A DNA stretch of 64,000 nt from [Mycobacterium] crassicus (GCF_020181615.1 NZ_CP084029.1:186001-250000), one strand, 5' to 3'. Shown: positions 26,523-35,465, numbered from the stretch's first letter. Numbers and translations are program-made. Notes: a model not told the origin generated them from the letters alone.

Positions 26523-27772
26523 GGCGTGGGCTCCTGCCCCTGGGGACCGGCCTCGGCGGCCCGCCGAGCGGCCTCGTCCTCGGCCGGGGTCAACGGTATC
26601 GGCATCCCAATCGACTCCCACGGGACTTGTCCCATGTCGGAGTCCGGGCCGCGGCCCACCACCCGTTCCTGCAGCCGCCACAGTGCGTACTTGATCGACC
26701 CGGCCATCTTGGCCCAGTCGTAGCGCTTGGGTCCGTGGAACGCCGGGTCGCCCTTGAACCCGGCGTCGGGCATCGAACCCCACACCAGACGGTCCACGCT
26801 GGCATGCACCGAGGCACCCCCGGTGGGCATGATCTTGATGAACGGCGCCATCAGCCGGTTCAGCGCATACAGGCTGGTGTCGGGGTCGGTTGCCACGTCG
26901 TTCCAGGCGCCGGCGAGCACGTTGGCGTCCTTGATGAAACTGTGCCCGGAATCGTCGGTCCCGGCTATCGACGGGAACCGGGCCAGCTGACGGCTGGTCG
27001 CGCCCAGTTCCTCGACCAGGTCGGCGAGCCGGCTGGTGTTGTCGACCAGGGTGTCGGTCGCCGGGCCCGCCGCGTTGAGCACGTCGGTGAGCGCGGCACT
27101 GCGGGCATCCAGACGATCGGCGAGCCTGCTGGTCTCGCGCAGCGCGGTCTCGATCTCACCGGAACGGGCGTTGAGTTTGCCCAGCAGCTCGTTGGACTGA
27201 TTGATCAGCTTTCCGAACGCCTGGCCCTGGTCGCCGGTCGCCTTCCCCGCCCCGTTGACGATGTTGGTGAAGTTCTGTACGGCGCCGCCGTTGACCAGCA
27301 GCGCCGCCGAACTCAGCACCGACTCCACGGTGGCGGCCGATGCGGTCGATTCCAGCCCGATGACGTCGCCGCCCTTCAGCAGCGGCGCCGACGGGTCGAG
27401 GTGAACCGGCGGCTTGAGCGCCACGAACACGTCACCGAGTGGCGTCGCCGAGCGCAGTTCGGCGGTGCTGCCCACCGGAATCCGGACACCGTCCATGATG
27501 CGCAGCGTGGTGACCGCGGTGTAGTCACGCGCGACCATCGACTCCATCTGGCCGACGTCGGCGCCGGAGAGCTTCACCTTGGCGTGCCCGGGCAGGTTCA
27601 GTGCGTTGGCGAACACCGCGGTGATCAGGTATCCGCCGCTGCCGATACCGGGAGCCGGCAGTGGCAGGCTGCCCAGGCCGCTGGTGCCGCAGCCCGCAGC
27701 CGATGAGGCGATGACCGCACTGCACAGCAGTGCCAGGGCTGCCCTGGGTGCTCGTGTCTGTCGTCGTGCCAC
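26519..27772 (-). CDS. MceE-type lipoprotein subunit, second mce operon
   Basis: A 417-residue MCE subunit with a lipoprotein signal peptide and lipobox AAGC (Cys near residue 28), followed by an MCE domain (AKVKLSGADVGQMESMVARDYTAV, split by about 65 residues from SATPLGDVFVAL) and a helical domain. This corresponds to LprK/LprN-type E subunits. The GTG start lies 2 bp downstream of the D-type stop. The C-terminal tail is rich in Glu and Ala and lacks the Pro-rich character of the C/D tails of Mce1. Confidence 0.87.
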   Translation of the reverse strand: MARRQTRAPRAALALLCSAVIASSAAGCGTSGLGSLPLPAPGIGSGGYLITAVFANALNLPGHAKVKLSGADVGQMESMVARDYTAVTTLRIMDGVRIPVGSTAELRSATPLGDVFVALKPPVHLDPSAPLLKGGDVIGLESTASAATVESVLSSAALLVNGGAVQNFTNIVNGAGKATGDQGQAFGKLINQSNELLGKLNARSGEIETALRETSRLADRLDARSAALTDVLNAAGPATDTLVDNTSRLADLVEELGATSRQLARFPSIAGTDDSGHSFIKDANVLAGAWNDVATDPDTSLYALNRLMAPFIKIMPTGGASVHASVDRLVWGSMPDAGFKGDPAFHGPKRYDWAKMAGSIKYALWRLQERVVGRGPDSDMGQVPWESIGMPIPLTPAEDEAARRAAEAGPQGQEPTP

Positions 27773-27774
27773 GA

Positions 27775-28956
27775 CTACTGTCCCATCATCGAAAGGCCGT
27801 CCAGGACGTACGTCAGGCCGAAGTCAGGGCCGTAGTCGGCCAAGGTGCCTGTGCCGCAGCCCAATTGCCGAAGGTGCATCATGTTGCACAGCTCCTTGGT
27901 GCTTTGGCTGTCGAGGAGGACCTTGTCGACCAGGACGTGCAGCCGGAACGCACCGTTGTTGGAGTCGATGGCGTTGTAGAGATTCTCCATCGTCACCGGC
28001 AGCAGGTTGAGCAGTTCCGCCAGGTCGCGTCGTTTGTCCACCAGGGTGGTCAGGGCGGTGTCGCCATTGAGGATGCTCTGCTTGAGGTTGTCCCGGTTGG
28101 CCTGCAGCAGCGACGTGGCCTGAGTGACGATTTCGTTGAACTTCCGTCCGGTGCGTCCGGTGCCGAAGTCCTCGTCGGCCAGCATCTGACTCAATTGACG
28201 GGTCGTGGAACCGAATTGACGCAGCTTCGCGTCATTGCGGGCCGCCGCGTCCATCAGGGAGCTGAGATTGGTGATGATCGTGGTCAGCTGATCGCCGGTC
28301 GCCTCGCCGCGGTCGGAGCTCAGCCGCAGCGCCCGGGACAACTCGCTCAGCGCTGACTTGATCTTTTCGCCGTTGCCGTCGGCGATGTCCGCGCCGGCGT
28401 TGATCACATCGGCCACCGGTCCGTTGCCCTTGCCGTCGCCGCCGAGTGACTTGGAGACCTTGTCGAGCATGTCCAACACCCGGTCGAAGGCCACCGGGGT
28501 ACGGGTGCGGTTCAGTCCGATCGTGGTGCGGTCGGCCAGGACTGGACCGCCCGCATACGCCGGGGTCAACTCGATCTGTCGCGCGGTCAGGATCGAGGTG
28601 TTGATGGTCACCGCGTGCACGTCGGCGGGGATCTTCACGCCGCGGTCGACGGTGAACTCCGCCTCGACGTACTCGCCCTTCGGGGTGATCTTCTTGACCC
28701 GGCCGACCGGCATCCCGAGCACCGCGACCACGTTGCCCTCGTACAGCCCTGCGGCGCTGTCGAATTGGGCGGTGACGGTGATGTTCCCGCCGAACGGGTT
28801 GAGATAGTAGCCGGCCACCGCGACCGCGATCACCGCGGCGGCGATCAGCGCGGTCAGCAGCGCGCCGACCCGACGCCCGTCCCTGCCGCCGGCGCTCGGA
28901 CTGCCCGCCGGCTCCTCGATCGGATCGTCGGCCAGGACGGCCGGTGCCGCGGTCAT
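27775..28956 (-). CDS. MceD-type subunit, second mce operon
   Basis: A 393-residue MCE subunit: cytoplasmic N-terminus of about 30 residues, membrane helix (ALLTALIAAAVIAVAVAGYYL), MCE domain with GLYEGNVVAVLGMPVGRVKKI, and a helical domain ending in a Cys pair (KELCNMMHLRQLGCGTG). It lacks the long Pro-rich tail seen in Mce1D. The ATG at 28956 overlaps the C-type stop (ATGA); an upstream in-frame extension is inside the C gene and is rejected. Confidence 0.87.
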   Translation of the reverse strand: MTAAPAVLADDPIEEPAGSPSAGGRDGRRVGALLTALIAAAVIAVAVAGYYLNPFGGNITVTAQFDSAAGLYEGNVVAVLGMPVGRVKKITPKGEYVEAEFTVDRGVKIPADVHAVTINTSILTARQIELTPAYAGGPVLADRTTIGLNRTRTPVAFDRVLDMLDKVSKSLGGDGKGNGPVADVINAGADIADGNGEKIKSALSELSRALRLSSDRGEATGDQLTTIITNLSSLMDAAARNDAKLRQFGSTTRQLSQMLADEDFGTGRTGRKFNEIVTQATSLLQANRDNLKQSILNGDTALTTLVDKRRDLAELLNLLPVTMENLYNAIDSNNGAFRLHVLVDKVLLDSQSTKELCNMMHLRQLGCGTGTLADYGPDFGLTYVLDGLSMMGQ

Positions 28957-30017
28957 TTGCAGTCCTTGAAGTACTCGATCATGCCGAACTGTTTGGCGCG
29001 GCCGCTGATGGCGCACATCCACGAGTCGATCAGCATCCCGTTACTGGCGAAGAACTCGATCGCAGGACCGTAGCCGGTGGCGTTGGTGATACCGCGCAGC
29101 GGTGGCGGCGCGGCCTGAATCAGGCTGCGCAGCAGGTCGTCGTGCTCGCCGAGCATGTCCGACAGCGTTCGTAGGTTGACCAGCATGTCGTCGAGCATCG
29201 GGCGGTCCTTGACCACCACGTTGTTCAATTGACCGACCAAGCCGGTCAGCGCCGCGAGCATGGCGTGGAAGGTCTGTTGCCGGGCCACCAGTTCCCCGAT
29301 GAAATCCTGGCCCTGGTCGACCAGGCTGCCCAGGCCGGACTGCTGGTTGCGCAGCGTGGTGGCCACCCGCTGGGTGCTGGCCAGCAGAGTGCCGAGCTGG
29401 TCGCGGCGGTCGGCGGTGATCTTGGCCAGCGAGTGCAGGTTGGCCATCGCCTGCGGGACCACGGGCGGCAAGCCGCTCAGCTGCTGGCCGAGTACGGCCA
29501 GGGATTTCCCGAACTGGTCGGAGTCGACCTGGTCGAAGGTGGTGGTGGCGTCCTCCAGCAGCGACTGCAGGTCATAGGGCACCTCGGTATGTGCCAGGGT
29601 GATCCGCTTACCGGGTATCGAACCGGGGCCGTCCGGCTCCAGTTTCAGGTAGCGGGATCCGAGGATCGTCATCACCTGGATCGTCGCGCGGGTGTCCTTG
29701 CCCATCGGGATGTCGTTGCGCACCGACAGTCCGGCCTCGACGCGATCTCCGGCGAGGCGCATGCTGGTCACCCGGCCCACCTCGATGCCCGCGATCACAA
29801 TGGGGTTGCCGGGAGCCAGCGCCGCGGCCTGGGCGAACTCGGCGGTGTAGCGGGTGTAGCCGAAGCCGATCATCTTGACGAACAGCGCCGTGGCCACCAC
29901 CACCGCCACCACGGCCAGTGCACCGAACCCCAGCCAGGTGGTGTTGTAGGACTCCAGCGGCCGTGAGCGCCACTGGCGGACGAACCGACGGATCCGCATC
30001 GTGGGGGTATCAGCCAT
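28953..30017 (-). CDS. MceC-type subunit, second mce operon
   Basis: A 354-residue MCE subunit: membrane helix (LGFGALAVVAVVVATALFVKMIGF), MCE domain with ALAPGNPIVIAGIEVGRVTSM, helical domain, and a short C-terminus ending WMCAISGRAKQFGMIEYFKDCK. There is no Pro-rich tail, unlike Mce1C (532 residues). The ATG at 30017 lies 8 bp inside the end of the B-type gene. It is expected to be part of the hexameric lipid tunnel. Confidence 0.87.
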   Translation of the reverse strand: MADTPTMRIRRFVRQWRSRPLESYNTTWLGFGALAVVAVVVATALFVKMIGFGYTRYTAEFAQAAALAPGNPIVIAGIEVGRVTSMRLAGDRVEAGLSVRNDIPMGKDTRATIQVMTILGSRYLKLEPDGPGSIPGKRITLAHTEVPYDLQSLLEDATTTFDQVDSDQFGKSLAVLGQQLSGLPPVVPQAMANLHSLAKITADRRDQLGTLLASTQRVATTLRNQQSGLGSLVDQGQDFIGELVARQQTFHAMLAALTGLVGQLNNVVVKDRPMLDDMLVNLRTLSDMLGEHDDLLRSLIQAAPPPLRGITNATGYGPAIEFFASNGMLIDSWMCAISGRAKQFGMIEYFKDCK

Positions 30018-31098
30018 TGACCGTGTTCCTGCATCTCGGGGTGTGCCAGGCCAGGTTCTCGCTGGTGATCGGGCGAGCGTTGCCGGGGGTGGCCGCGTTG
30101 ACGATGATCGTGGTGATGTCGTTGAGGCCGGGGAAGAATCCGGTGGCGTTCAGATCGCAGAGGTAGGCAGTGCCGTAGGCGCCGTCGCCGAACGTCCGGC
30201 CGAGGCCCTTGAGCAGCAGCGGCAGGTTGGCACCGGTGAACGCCAACTGCGGTTCGATGCCGGTCATGTGCTTGGTGAAGCCGGGCTCCCGGTTGATCAT
30301 CTCCTCCAGTGACGGGAAGACTTCATCGGCGATCCGAGACAGCTGCCGGGTCACCTGGGCCAGTGAGCCGACCGAGGACTGTAATGCCGGGCGCCGCGAA
30401 TCGAGGTCGGCCACCGCGTGTCGGGCCTGGGTCAGGGCGTGGTCCAACTGATCGTTCTGCCCGGCGATGGTCCCGGTGAGCTTGTTGAGGCTGGTGATGA
30501 GGTCGCCGAGTACCTCGTCGCGGCCGGCCAGCGTCGCAGTCAACGTCGAGGACTGGTCCACCAGGTCGGTGATCGAGGCCTGATCACCCTGCAGGGACTG
30601 CAGTACACCCTTGGTCAGATCGTCGGCCTGCTTGGGGTCCAGCAGTGACATCAGCGGTTTGAATCCGTTGAGCAGCAGCCCGACGTCGAAGGACGGTTCG
30701 GTGCGCTCGACACCGAGCACGCTGCCGCGGGGCAGGATCCGATGTTCGCCGGTGTCGTCGAGCGTTCCCCGGGACAGCCCGAGGTAGCGCTGGCCGATGA
30801 TGTTCTGGTACGTCACCGATGCGACGGTGTCGGTGTAGAGCTTCTGGTCGCTTTGGACGATGAACGAGACCTTCGCCAGTTTCCCGTCCAGTGCGACCTT
30901 CTCGACCCGGCCCACCCGGACCCCGGCCATTCGCACGTCGTCGCCGTCGCGCAGCCCGTACACGTCGGTGAACACGGCCGCATACGGCGTCGTCGACCCG
31001 GCTACGTCCCGGCGCAGCGTGGCGTAGACCAACCAGGTCAGCACCATCGAGACGACCATGAAGATCGACAGCCCGATCAGGGGGCCCCGGAATCTCAC
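30010..31098 (-). CDS. MceB-type subunit, second mce operon
   Basis: A 362-residue MCE subunit: membrane helix (LIGLSIFMVVSMVLTWLVYA), MCE domain with GLRDGDDVRMAGVRVGRVEKV, helical tunnel domain, and a C-terminal Cys pair (AYLCDLNATG, TPRCRNTVNG) like Mce1B. The GTG at 31098 overlaps the A-type stop (GTGA). An upstream in-frame ATG at 31155 would add 19 residues including a GLT repeat, but this only reads the A gene's tandem repeat in another frame, so it is rejected. Confidence 0.87.
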   Translation of the reverse strand: MRFRGPLIGLSIFMVVSMVLTWLVYATLRRDVAGSTTPYAAVFTDVYGLRDGDDVRMAGVRVGRVEKVALDGKLAKVSFIVQSDQKLYTDTVASVTYQNIIGQRYLGLSRGTLDDTGEHRILPRGSVLGVERTEPSFDVGLLLNGFKPLMSLLDPKQADDLTKGVLQSLQGDQASITDLVDQSSTLTATLAGRDEVLGDLITSLNKLTGTIAGQNDQLDHALTQARHAVADLDSRRPALQSSVGSLAQVTRQLSRIADEVFPSLEEMINREPGFTKHMTGIEPQLAFTGANLPLLLKGLGRTFGDGAYGTAYLCDLNATGFFPGLNDITTIIVNAATPGNARPITSENLAWHTPRCRNTVNG

Positions 31099-32708
31099 TT
31101 GCGGCCTCCCGTCGTCGCGGAGGGCGGTGAGGCCGGTGAGGCCGGTGAGGCCCAAGAAACAGCGGTGCCCCGCGCGACCGGGCCCAGCAGCAGCTGGGTG
31201 GCCACCGACGCCGGCTCACGCTGTCCGGTGATCAGGCCGAGCTGGTTGCGCTCGGTCTGGCTGCCGACGGGACCCACATTGCCCCCGTAGGAGGCCGGGG
31301 CCGCGGGCGCGACCGGCGCGGCCGGCTGCCACTCCGGTGCGTGCGGTTGCACCGGGATCGGAGGGCTCGGCGGGGGCGGGGGAGCGGGGTCGAGCGGGTC
31401 CCCGGTGCTGGGCACTCGCGGGAAGGGGCCGGTCCACCATGGCAGCGGCGGGTTGGTGTCCTCCAGACTGCGGTCCGGGTTGATCAGTGGCGGCCCGACG
31501 GCCCGCAGATTCCCGTCCGGGCCGATCTCGGTGCCCGCGGGCGGTTCGAGACCGGCGGGGAAGCGGTAGTTCTGCGGCAGCATGGTCTCGGGCAGTTCGG
31601 GCCGTACCGCGATCTGCGGCGCGGTGAAACAGCTCGGCCCCTTGAGCTCGCCGTATTGCGGGCAGTCCGCCCGGGTGTAGGTGTGTATCGGGGTGAATGA
31701 CAGGTTGGCCCGCATGGTCTTGGTGACCAACTCGGGATGGTACAGCTGGTCGAAGAACTTGTCGGAGAGCCGGTTCACCCTGGTGAAGATCGGCACGAAC
31801 TTGTCGGCGTTGTTGGCCAGCACGCCGACGACGGGCGTGAAGTCGTGGGTGATCTCGATGAGCTGGTCGATGTGATTGTCGAACGCCTGGCGGGCGACAC
31901 CCACGGTGTGCTGGCCGCCGGAGACCAGCGAGGCCAGCTCGGCGCGCTTGTGGGCGAACGCCCGCATCGGCTCGACAGCCTGATGCAACGCGTCTACCAG
32001 GTCCGGCGCGGTGGCCTGCAGACCGTGGGTGGCGTCGAGCAGCGCCGAGACCGTCGAGGGCCCGGGTTCGGTGGCGACGATGCCGTTGAGCTGCTCGAGC
32101 AGCTTGGACATGTGCGCGCCGGCGCTGAGCAGCTTGACGCGCCGATTGTCGGTGGCCGCGCCGACCGCGGCCAGGATGCCCAGGCTGTGGTCGTCGCGGC
32201 CGCGGCCGGTGGCGGCCAGGATGTCGCGCAGTTTGGACACGGTGGTCTGGAAGATCACCGTCGAGAGCTCGCCGTTCTCGGCGATATGCGCGCCGTCGCG
32301 GATCATCGAGCCCGTGGCCGCGTCGGACCCGGTGTCGACCAGCTGAATCGAGGACACCGCGAAGACGTTGGACGGCACCACCCGGGCGGTCACCGATCCG
32401 GGGATGTCCTTGGCGTACTCGGGCTTGAGATTGATGTGCACGTAGTTGGGTTTGCCGTAGGACGCCGGGATCACGTCGGTGACGCTGCCGACCAGCAGGC
32501 CGTGGTACTTGACGTCGGACTGGGCGGGCAACCCGTCCCCGACGTTGGTCAGGTTGGCCACCACCCGGACATAGGAGTTGAGCATTCCGGTGGACTTGGC
32601 CAGCAGCACCCCGGTGGCCAGCGCGATCACCAGCAGCACCGCCAGTCCGGCGCCCAGCAGCTGTCGTTCGGTGGGACCGCGGCCGTCCAGGTCGAGTGAG
32701 TTGGCCAT
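31095..32708 (-). CDS. MceA-type subunit with long Pro-rich tail, second mce operon
   Basis: A 537-residue MCE subunit: N-terminal membrane helix (LLGAGLAVLLVIALATGVLLA, about residues 17-37), MCE domain with NVGDGLPAQSDVKYHGLLVGSV, helical domain to about residue 350, then about 170 residues rich in Pro/Ala ending in SPASPASPPS. That end is encoded by three 9-bp tandem repeats near 31123-31150. It is 130 residues longer than Mce1A in this window. The ATG at 32708 overlaps the yrbE-B stop (ATGA). The long tail here, not in C/D, marks this complex as built differently from Mce1. Confidence 0.87.
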   Translation of the reverse strand: MANSLDLDGRGPTERQLLGAGLAVLLVIALATGVLLAKSTGMLNSYVRVVANLTNVGDGLPAQSDVKYHGLLVGSVTDVIPASYGKPNYVHINLKPEYAKDIPGSVTARVVPSNVFAVSSIQLVDTGSDAATGSMIRDGAHIAENGELSTVIFQTTVSKLRDILAATGRGRDDHSLGILAAVGAATDNRRVKLLSAGAHMSKLLEQLNGIVATEPGPSTVSALLDATHGLQATAPDLVDALHQAVEPMRAFAHKRAELASLVSGGQHTVGVARQAFDNHIDQLIEITHDFTPVVGVLANNADKFVPIFTRVNRLSDKFFDQLYHPELVTKTMRANLSFTPIHTYTRADCPQYGELKGPSCFTAPQIAVRPELPETMLPQNYRFPAGLEPPAGTEIGPDGNLRAVGPPLINPDRSLEDTNPPLPWWTGPFPRVPSTGDPLDPAPPPPPSPPIPVQPHAPEWQPAAPVAPAAPASYGGNVGPVGSQTERNQLGLITGQREPASVATQLLLGPVARGTAVSWASPASPASPPSATTGGRK

Positions 32709-33565
32709 CAGCCACCGAACCTTGCGCCGGAGTCGATGCTCCACAACGCCATGGTCAGCAGCATGTTGACCATGATCACGATGGTGATGGAGGCCCGCAT
32801 GGCGCGGCCCGCGGCCACCCCGACACCCTCCGGGCCGCCCGCGGCGTAGAAGCCGTAGTAGCACTGCACGGTGGAGGCCAGCCACACGAACACCACGCAC
32901 TTGAGTACCGAATAGAGGATGTCGGTGCCGGACAGCATCATCGTGAAGTAGTGCAGGTACGGCCCGATGGAGCCGCCGCCGATGATGCCGGTGACCACCT
33001 GGCAGGTCAGGTAGGTGATCGCCAGGCAGGCCACGTACAGCGGGATGACCGCGATGGTCGCGGCCAACAGCCGGGTGGTGACCAGGTAGGGGATCGGCTT
33101 GATCGCGATGGCGTCGAGGGCGTCGATCTCCTCGGCGATGCGCATGGCGCCCAGCTGTGCCGTGAAGCGGCAGCCGGCCTGCATGGCGAACGCCAACGAG
33201 GCCATGATCGGCGCCAGCTCACGGGTGTTGACCAGCGAGGAGATGATGCCGGTGGCCGGACCCAGCCCGAGCAGGTTCAGGAAGTTGTAGCCCTCGATCG
33301 CCACCAGTGCGCCCGCGGTGAATCCGAGGACCACGGCTACTCCGGCGGTTCCCCCGCCGACGACGATGGAGCCGTTGCCCCAGGCGATGTCGGAGAGCAG
33401 CCGCAGGAACTCCTTGCGGTAGTGGCGCAGCACGGTCGGGACGCCGGCCGCGGCGCGTCCGAAGAACACCAGCATGTGTCCCAGCTGGATGGTGGGTTTC
33501 GACACCAGCCGGTAGGCGCTCAGCAGCGGGCGTGCGATAGCCGGGACATAGGGGGAGGCGCTCAT
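32708..33565 (-). CDS. YrbE-B permease subunit, second mce operon
   Basis: A 285-residue MlaE-family permease, partner of the YrbE-A protein encoded 1 bp upstream. The conserved loop reads EEIDALDAIAIKP, and the C-terminal signature is CYYGFYAAGGPEGVGVAAGRAMR. Hydrophobic segments fit five to six membrane helices. It should drive lipid transfer with the MceG ATPase encoded elsewhere. Confidence 0.9.
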   Translation of the reverse strand: MSASPYVPAIARPLLSAYRLVSKPTIQLGHMLVFFGRAAAGVPTVLRHYRKEFLRLLSDIAWGNGSIVVGGGTAGVAVVLGFTAGALVAIEGYNFLNLLGLGPATGIISSLVNTRELAPIMASLAFAMQAGCRFTAQLGAMRIAEEIDALDAIAIKPIPYLVTTRLLAATIAVIPLYVACLAITYLTCQVVTGIIGGGSIGPYLHYFTMMLSGTDILYSVLKCVVFVWLASTVQCYYGFYAAGGPEGVGVAAGRAMRASITIVIMVNMLLTMALWSIDSGARFGG

Positions 33566-33566
33566 G

Positions 33567-34430
33567 CTAGAGGCCCGTCCGTGGGTACAGCACGTTGTAG
33601 AGCTCGCTGATGCCGACGTTGACGATCATCAGCACCAGGATCGACTCGACCACCGAGGCGTTCACCGAGTTGGCCACCCCGGCAGGCCCGCCGCGGGTGG
33701 ACAGCCCCTTCTGGCAGGACACCACCGCGACGATCGCGCCGTAGACCACGGCCTTGATCAGCGCGACGACCATGTCGCCGGTGGTGGCGAATGAGGAGAA
33801 CGTCGCCACGAAGCTGCCGGGCGCGCCCTTCTGGAAATAGACATTGAACAGATAGCTGGCCAGGAACCCGACGAAGCAGGTGATACCGGTCAGGGCCACC
33901 CCGATCATGATGGCCGCGGCGAAACGCGGGACCACCAGTCGTCGGATCACCGAAACGCCCATCACCTCCATGGCGTCGGTCTCCTCGCGCATGGTGCGCG
34001 AGCCCAGGTCGGCGGTGATGGCCGAACCGACCGCGGCGGCCATCAGCATCGCCGCCACCAGGGAGGCGGCTTGGCGGATGACAGCCAGTCCGGCGGCCGC
34101 GCCGGCCAGCGAGGTGGCTCCCACCTGGTTGGCCAGCAGCGCGAACTGAATGGACAGCGTCACCCCGATCGGCAGCGCCACCAGGATCGTCGGCAGCACC
34201 GCGGTGTTGGCCATGAATGCGCTCTGCCGGACGAACTCGCCCCACTGGAACCGGCCGCCCAACAGGTCGATGAAGAAGAACTGCACGGTGCGCACCGCCA
34301 GCACGTACTGCTCGCCGACGGTGGTCAACGACGCCAGCGGGTGGCGCTTGGCGTAGCCGGTGGTCCAGTCGGTGATGGCGGCCACCCCGTCGAGCGGCGC
34401 TCCCCCGATCAGCTCACTGCGGTCCGTCAT
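33567..34430 (-). CDS. YrbE-A permease subunit, first gene of second mce operon
   Basis: A 287-residue MlaE-family permease with the loop EETDAMEVMGVSV and the C-terminal SCQKGLSTRGGPAGVANSVN. The ATG at 34430 is preferred; a GTG 8 codons upstream (34454) is possible and neither has a strong Shine-Dalgarno. Unlike mce1, no fadD gene precedes it and no regulator gene lies beside it. The 368-bp divergent region upstream carries a clear palindrome. Confidence 0.88.
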   Translation of the reverse strand: MTDRSELIGGAPLDGVAAITDWTTGYAKRHPLASLTTVGEQYVLAVRTVQFFFIDLLGGRFQWGEFVRQSAFMANTAVLPTILVALPIGVTLSIQFALLANQVGATSLAGAAAGLAVIRQAASLVAAMLMAAAVGSAITADLGSRTMREETDAMEVMGVSVIRRLVVPRFAAAIMIGVALTGITCFVGFLASYLFNVYFQKGAPGSFVATFSSFATTGDMVVALIKAVVYGAIVAVVSCQKGLSTRGGPAGVANSVNASVVESILVLMIVNVGISELYNVLYPRTGL

Positions 34431-34798
34431 CGGCCACCGATGACGCGGGTGCACCCGGCTGGGGACACCGATCGTGCGCCGCGCCGAGGATCCATGGCGG
34501 ACATGCTAGCCACCGTTCTTACTCTGGGGTAAGAATCAACGATTCCGGGCCCGGCGGGCAATTTAACCCGCATAAATAACGTCCCGACGAGCCCGATGGC
34601 GCTCATGAGACGTCGGCCCACCCCTCCATTTGGACAATGATGTGGGACACAATGCCGCTCCACGCAGCTTCCGGCAACATCACTGGGGTTATGGCGGGGT
34701 TACCGTTCAGTAGAACTGAATTCGCGTATTCAGGTGCCCCGAATCGGGGGCGATGGCGATACTCGACCCGGACGAAGCCGAGTGCTGGGAGAGTGTTG
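34431..34798. promoter_or_regulatory. Divergent regulatory region between the second mce operon and the secreted-protein gene
   Basis: This 368-bp gap has no credible gene and is locally AT-richer than its surroundings (ATTTAACCCGCATAAATAAC near 34560-34580). It should hold the promoters for the mce operon (-) and for the secreted protein (+). Two inverted repeats stand out. One is TTCTTAC-N6-GTAAGAA at 34516-34535, 86 bp upstream of the mce operon start; the other is TTCAGT-AGA-ACTGAA at 34706-34720, 79 bp upstream of the + strand gene. The sequence does not name the regulators. Confidence 0.65.
34516..34535. promoter_or_regulatory. Perfect palindrome, candidate operator of the second mce operon
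   Basis: TTCTTAC and GTAAGAA form perfect 7-bp arms around 6 bp. It lies 86-105 bp upstream of the YrbE-A start codon. Size and symmetry fit a TetR- or GntR-type dimer site, and mce operons are commonly controlled by such regulators (Mce3R and KstR are TetR-type, Mce1R is GntR-type). It does not match the KstR consensus. Confidence 0.5.
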
Positions 34799-35404
34799 AT
34801 GCGTCGAAGGTGGGCCCGTAGCGCCGCGATGGGAGCCGCCTGCGCGGTGGCGCTGGCAATCGTGGCCGGCCCGCCGGTTGCGCCGGCGCCGGCCTTCGCC
34901 GACCCCGCCCAACCGCCGGTGCTTCCGGGTTTCACCCCGGCGCCCACCGACTGGTCGCCGCACATGGACTTCTGGCCCTACAACACCTTCACCTACCAGC
35001 TCACGCCGGAGATGATCAGCGGCATGTCGGACTCATGTCAGTGGTTCAACACGCAGTTCGACCCGTTGATCGGGCAGATCAACGATTTCAACCGCACCCT
35101 CGGTGACCGCCACGACGTCTACTCCGGTGTGCAGGCGCAGGCGGACGCGGTGGTTGCCGGCATCGACCGGTCGACGGGATTCCTGGCGCCGCGCCTGCAG
35201 CCGCTGACGATCCGCAACACCCCGGACAACTACGGCCCGTACTCGCCGATCTACGGCGGCGAGCAGCTGACCGGCATGCTGTTTCAGCTGTCCCGAATCG
35301 CCGACAGCATGCGGACCAAACAGCCGGCGGGGTTCACCCGGCCCCACATCGATTCCGCCGCGGGGTGGGGTAACGCGCTGCGGAATTCCGGAGCGTGCAC
35401 CTGA
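34799..35404 (+). CDS. Secreted protein of unknown function
   Basis: A 201-residue exported protein: twin-basic N-terminus (MRRRW), hydrophobic stretch and an Ala-rich cleavage region (APAFADP, near residue 38), so the mature protein is about 160 residues. The rest contains one internal Cys (SDSCQWF) and one near the end (NSGACT), which could pair. I do not recognise the family. The ATG at 34799 with GGGAGAG about 6 bp upstream is chosen over upstream in-frame starts that would bury the signal peptide. It is divergent from the second mce operon and followed by a Mce-associated gene, suggesting a link to lipid import. Confidence 0.7.
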   Translation: MRRRWARSAAMGAACAVALAIVAGPPVAPAPAFADPAQPPVLPGFTPAPTDWSPHMDFWPYNTFTYQLTPEMISGMSDSCQWFNTQFDPLIGQINDFNRTLGDRHDVYSGVQAQADAVVAGIDRSTGFLAPRLQPLTIRNTPDNYGPYSPIYGGEQLTGMLFQLSRIADSMRTKQPAGFTRPHIDSAAGWGNALRNSGACT

Positions 35405-35445
35405 GCGCGCCCCGCAGCGGGTTGCGGTACGTTCGTGATGCGTTG

Positions 35446-35465
35446 CGGCCGGACGGCTCCGGCCG
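35446..35465 (+). terminator. GC-rich hairpin between secreted protein and Mce-associated gene
   Basis: CGGCCGGA-CGGC-TCCGGCCG forms a perfect 8-bp stem with a 4-nt loop, 41 bp after the secreted-protein stop and about 36 bp before the next start. There is no T tract. It could be a mycobacterial-type terminator without a U tail or a structure in the leader of the next mRNA. Confidence 0.45.

Noticed and set aside
31123..31155. Extended N-terminus of the MceB-type protein with a GLT repeat
   Set aside because: It is only the out-of-frame reading of the 9-bp tandem repeat encoding SPA in the MceA-type tail; the GTGA-coupled GTG at 31098 is the better start.
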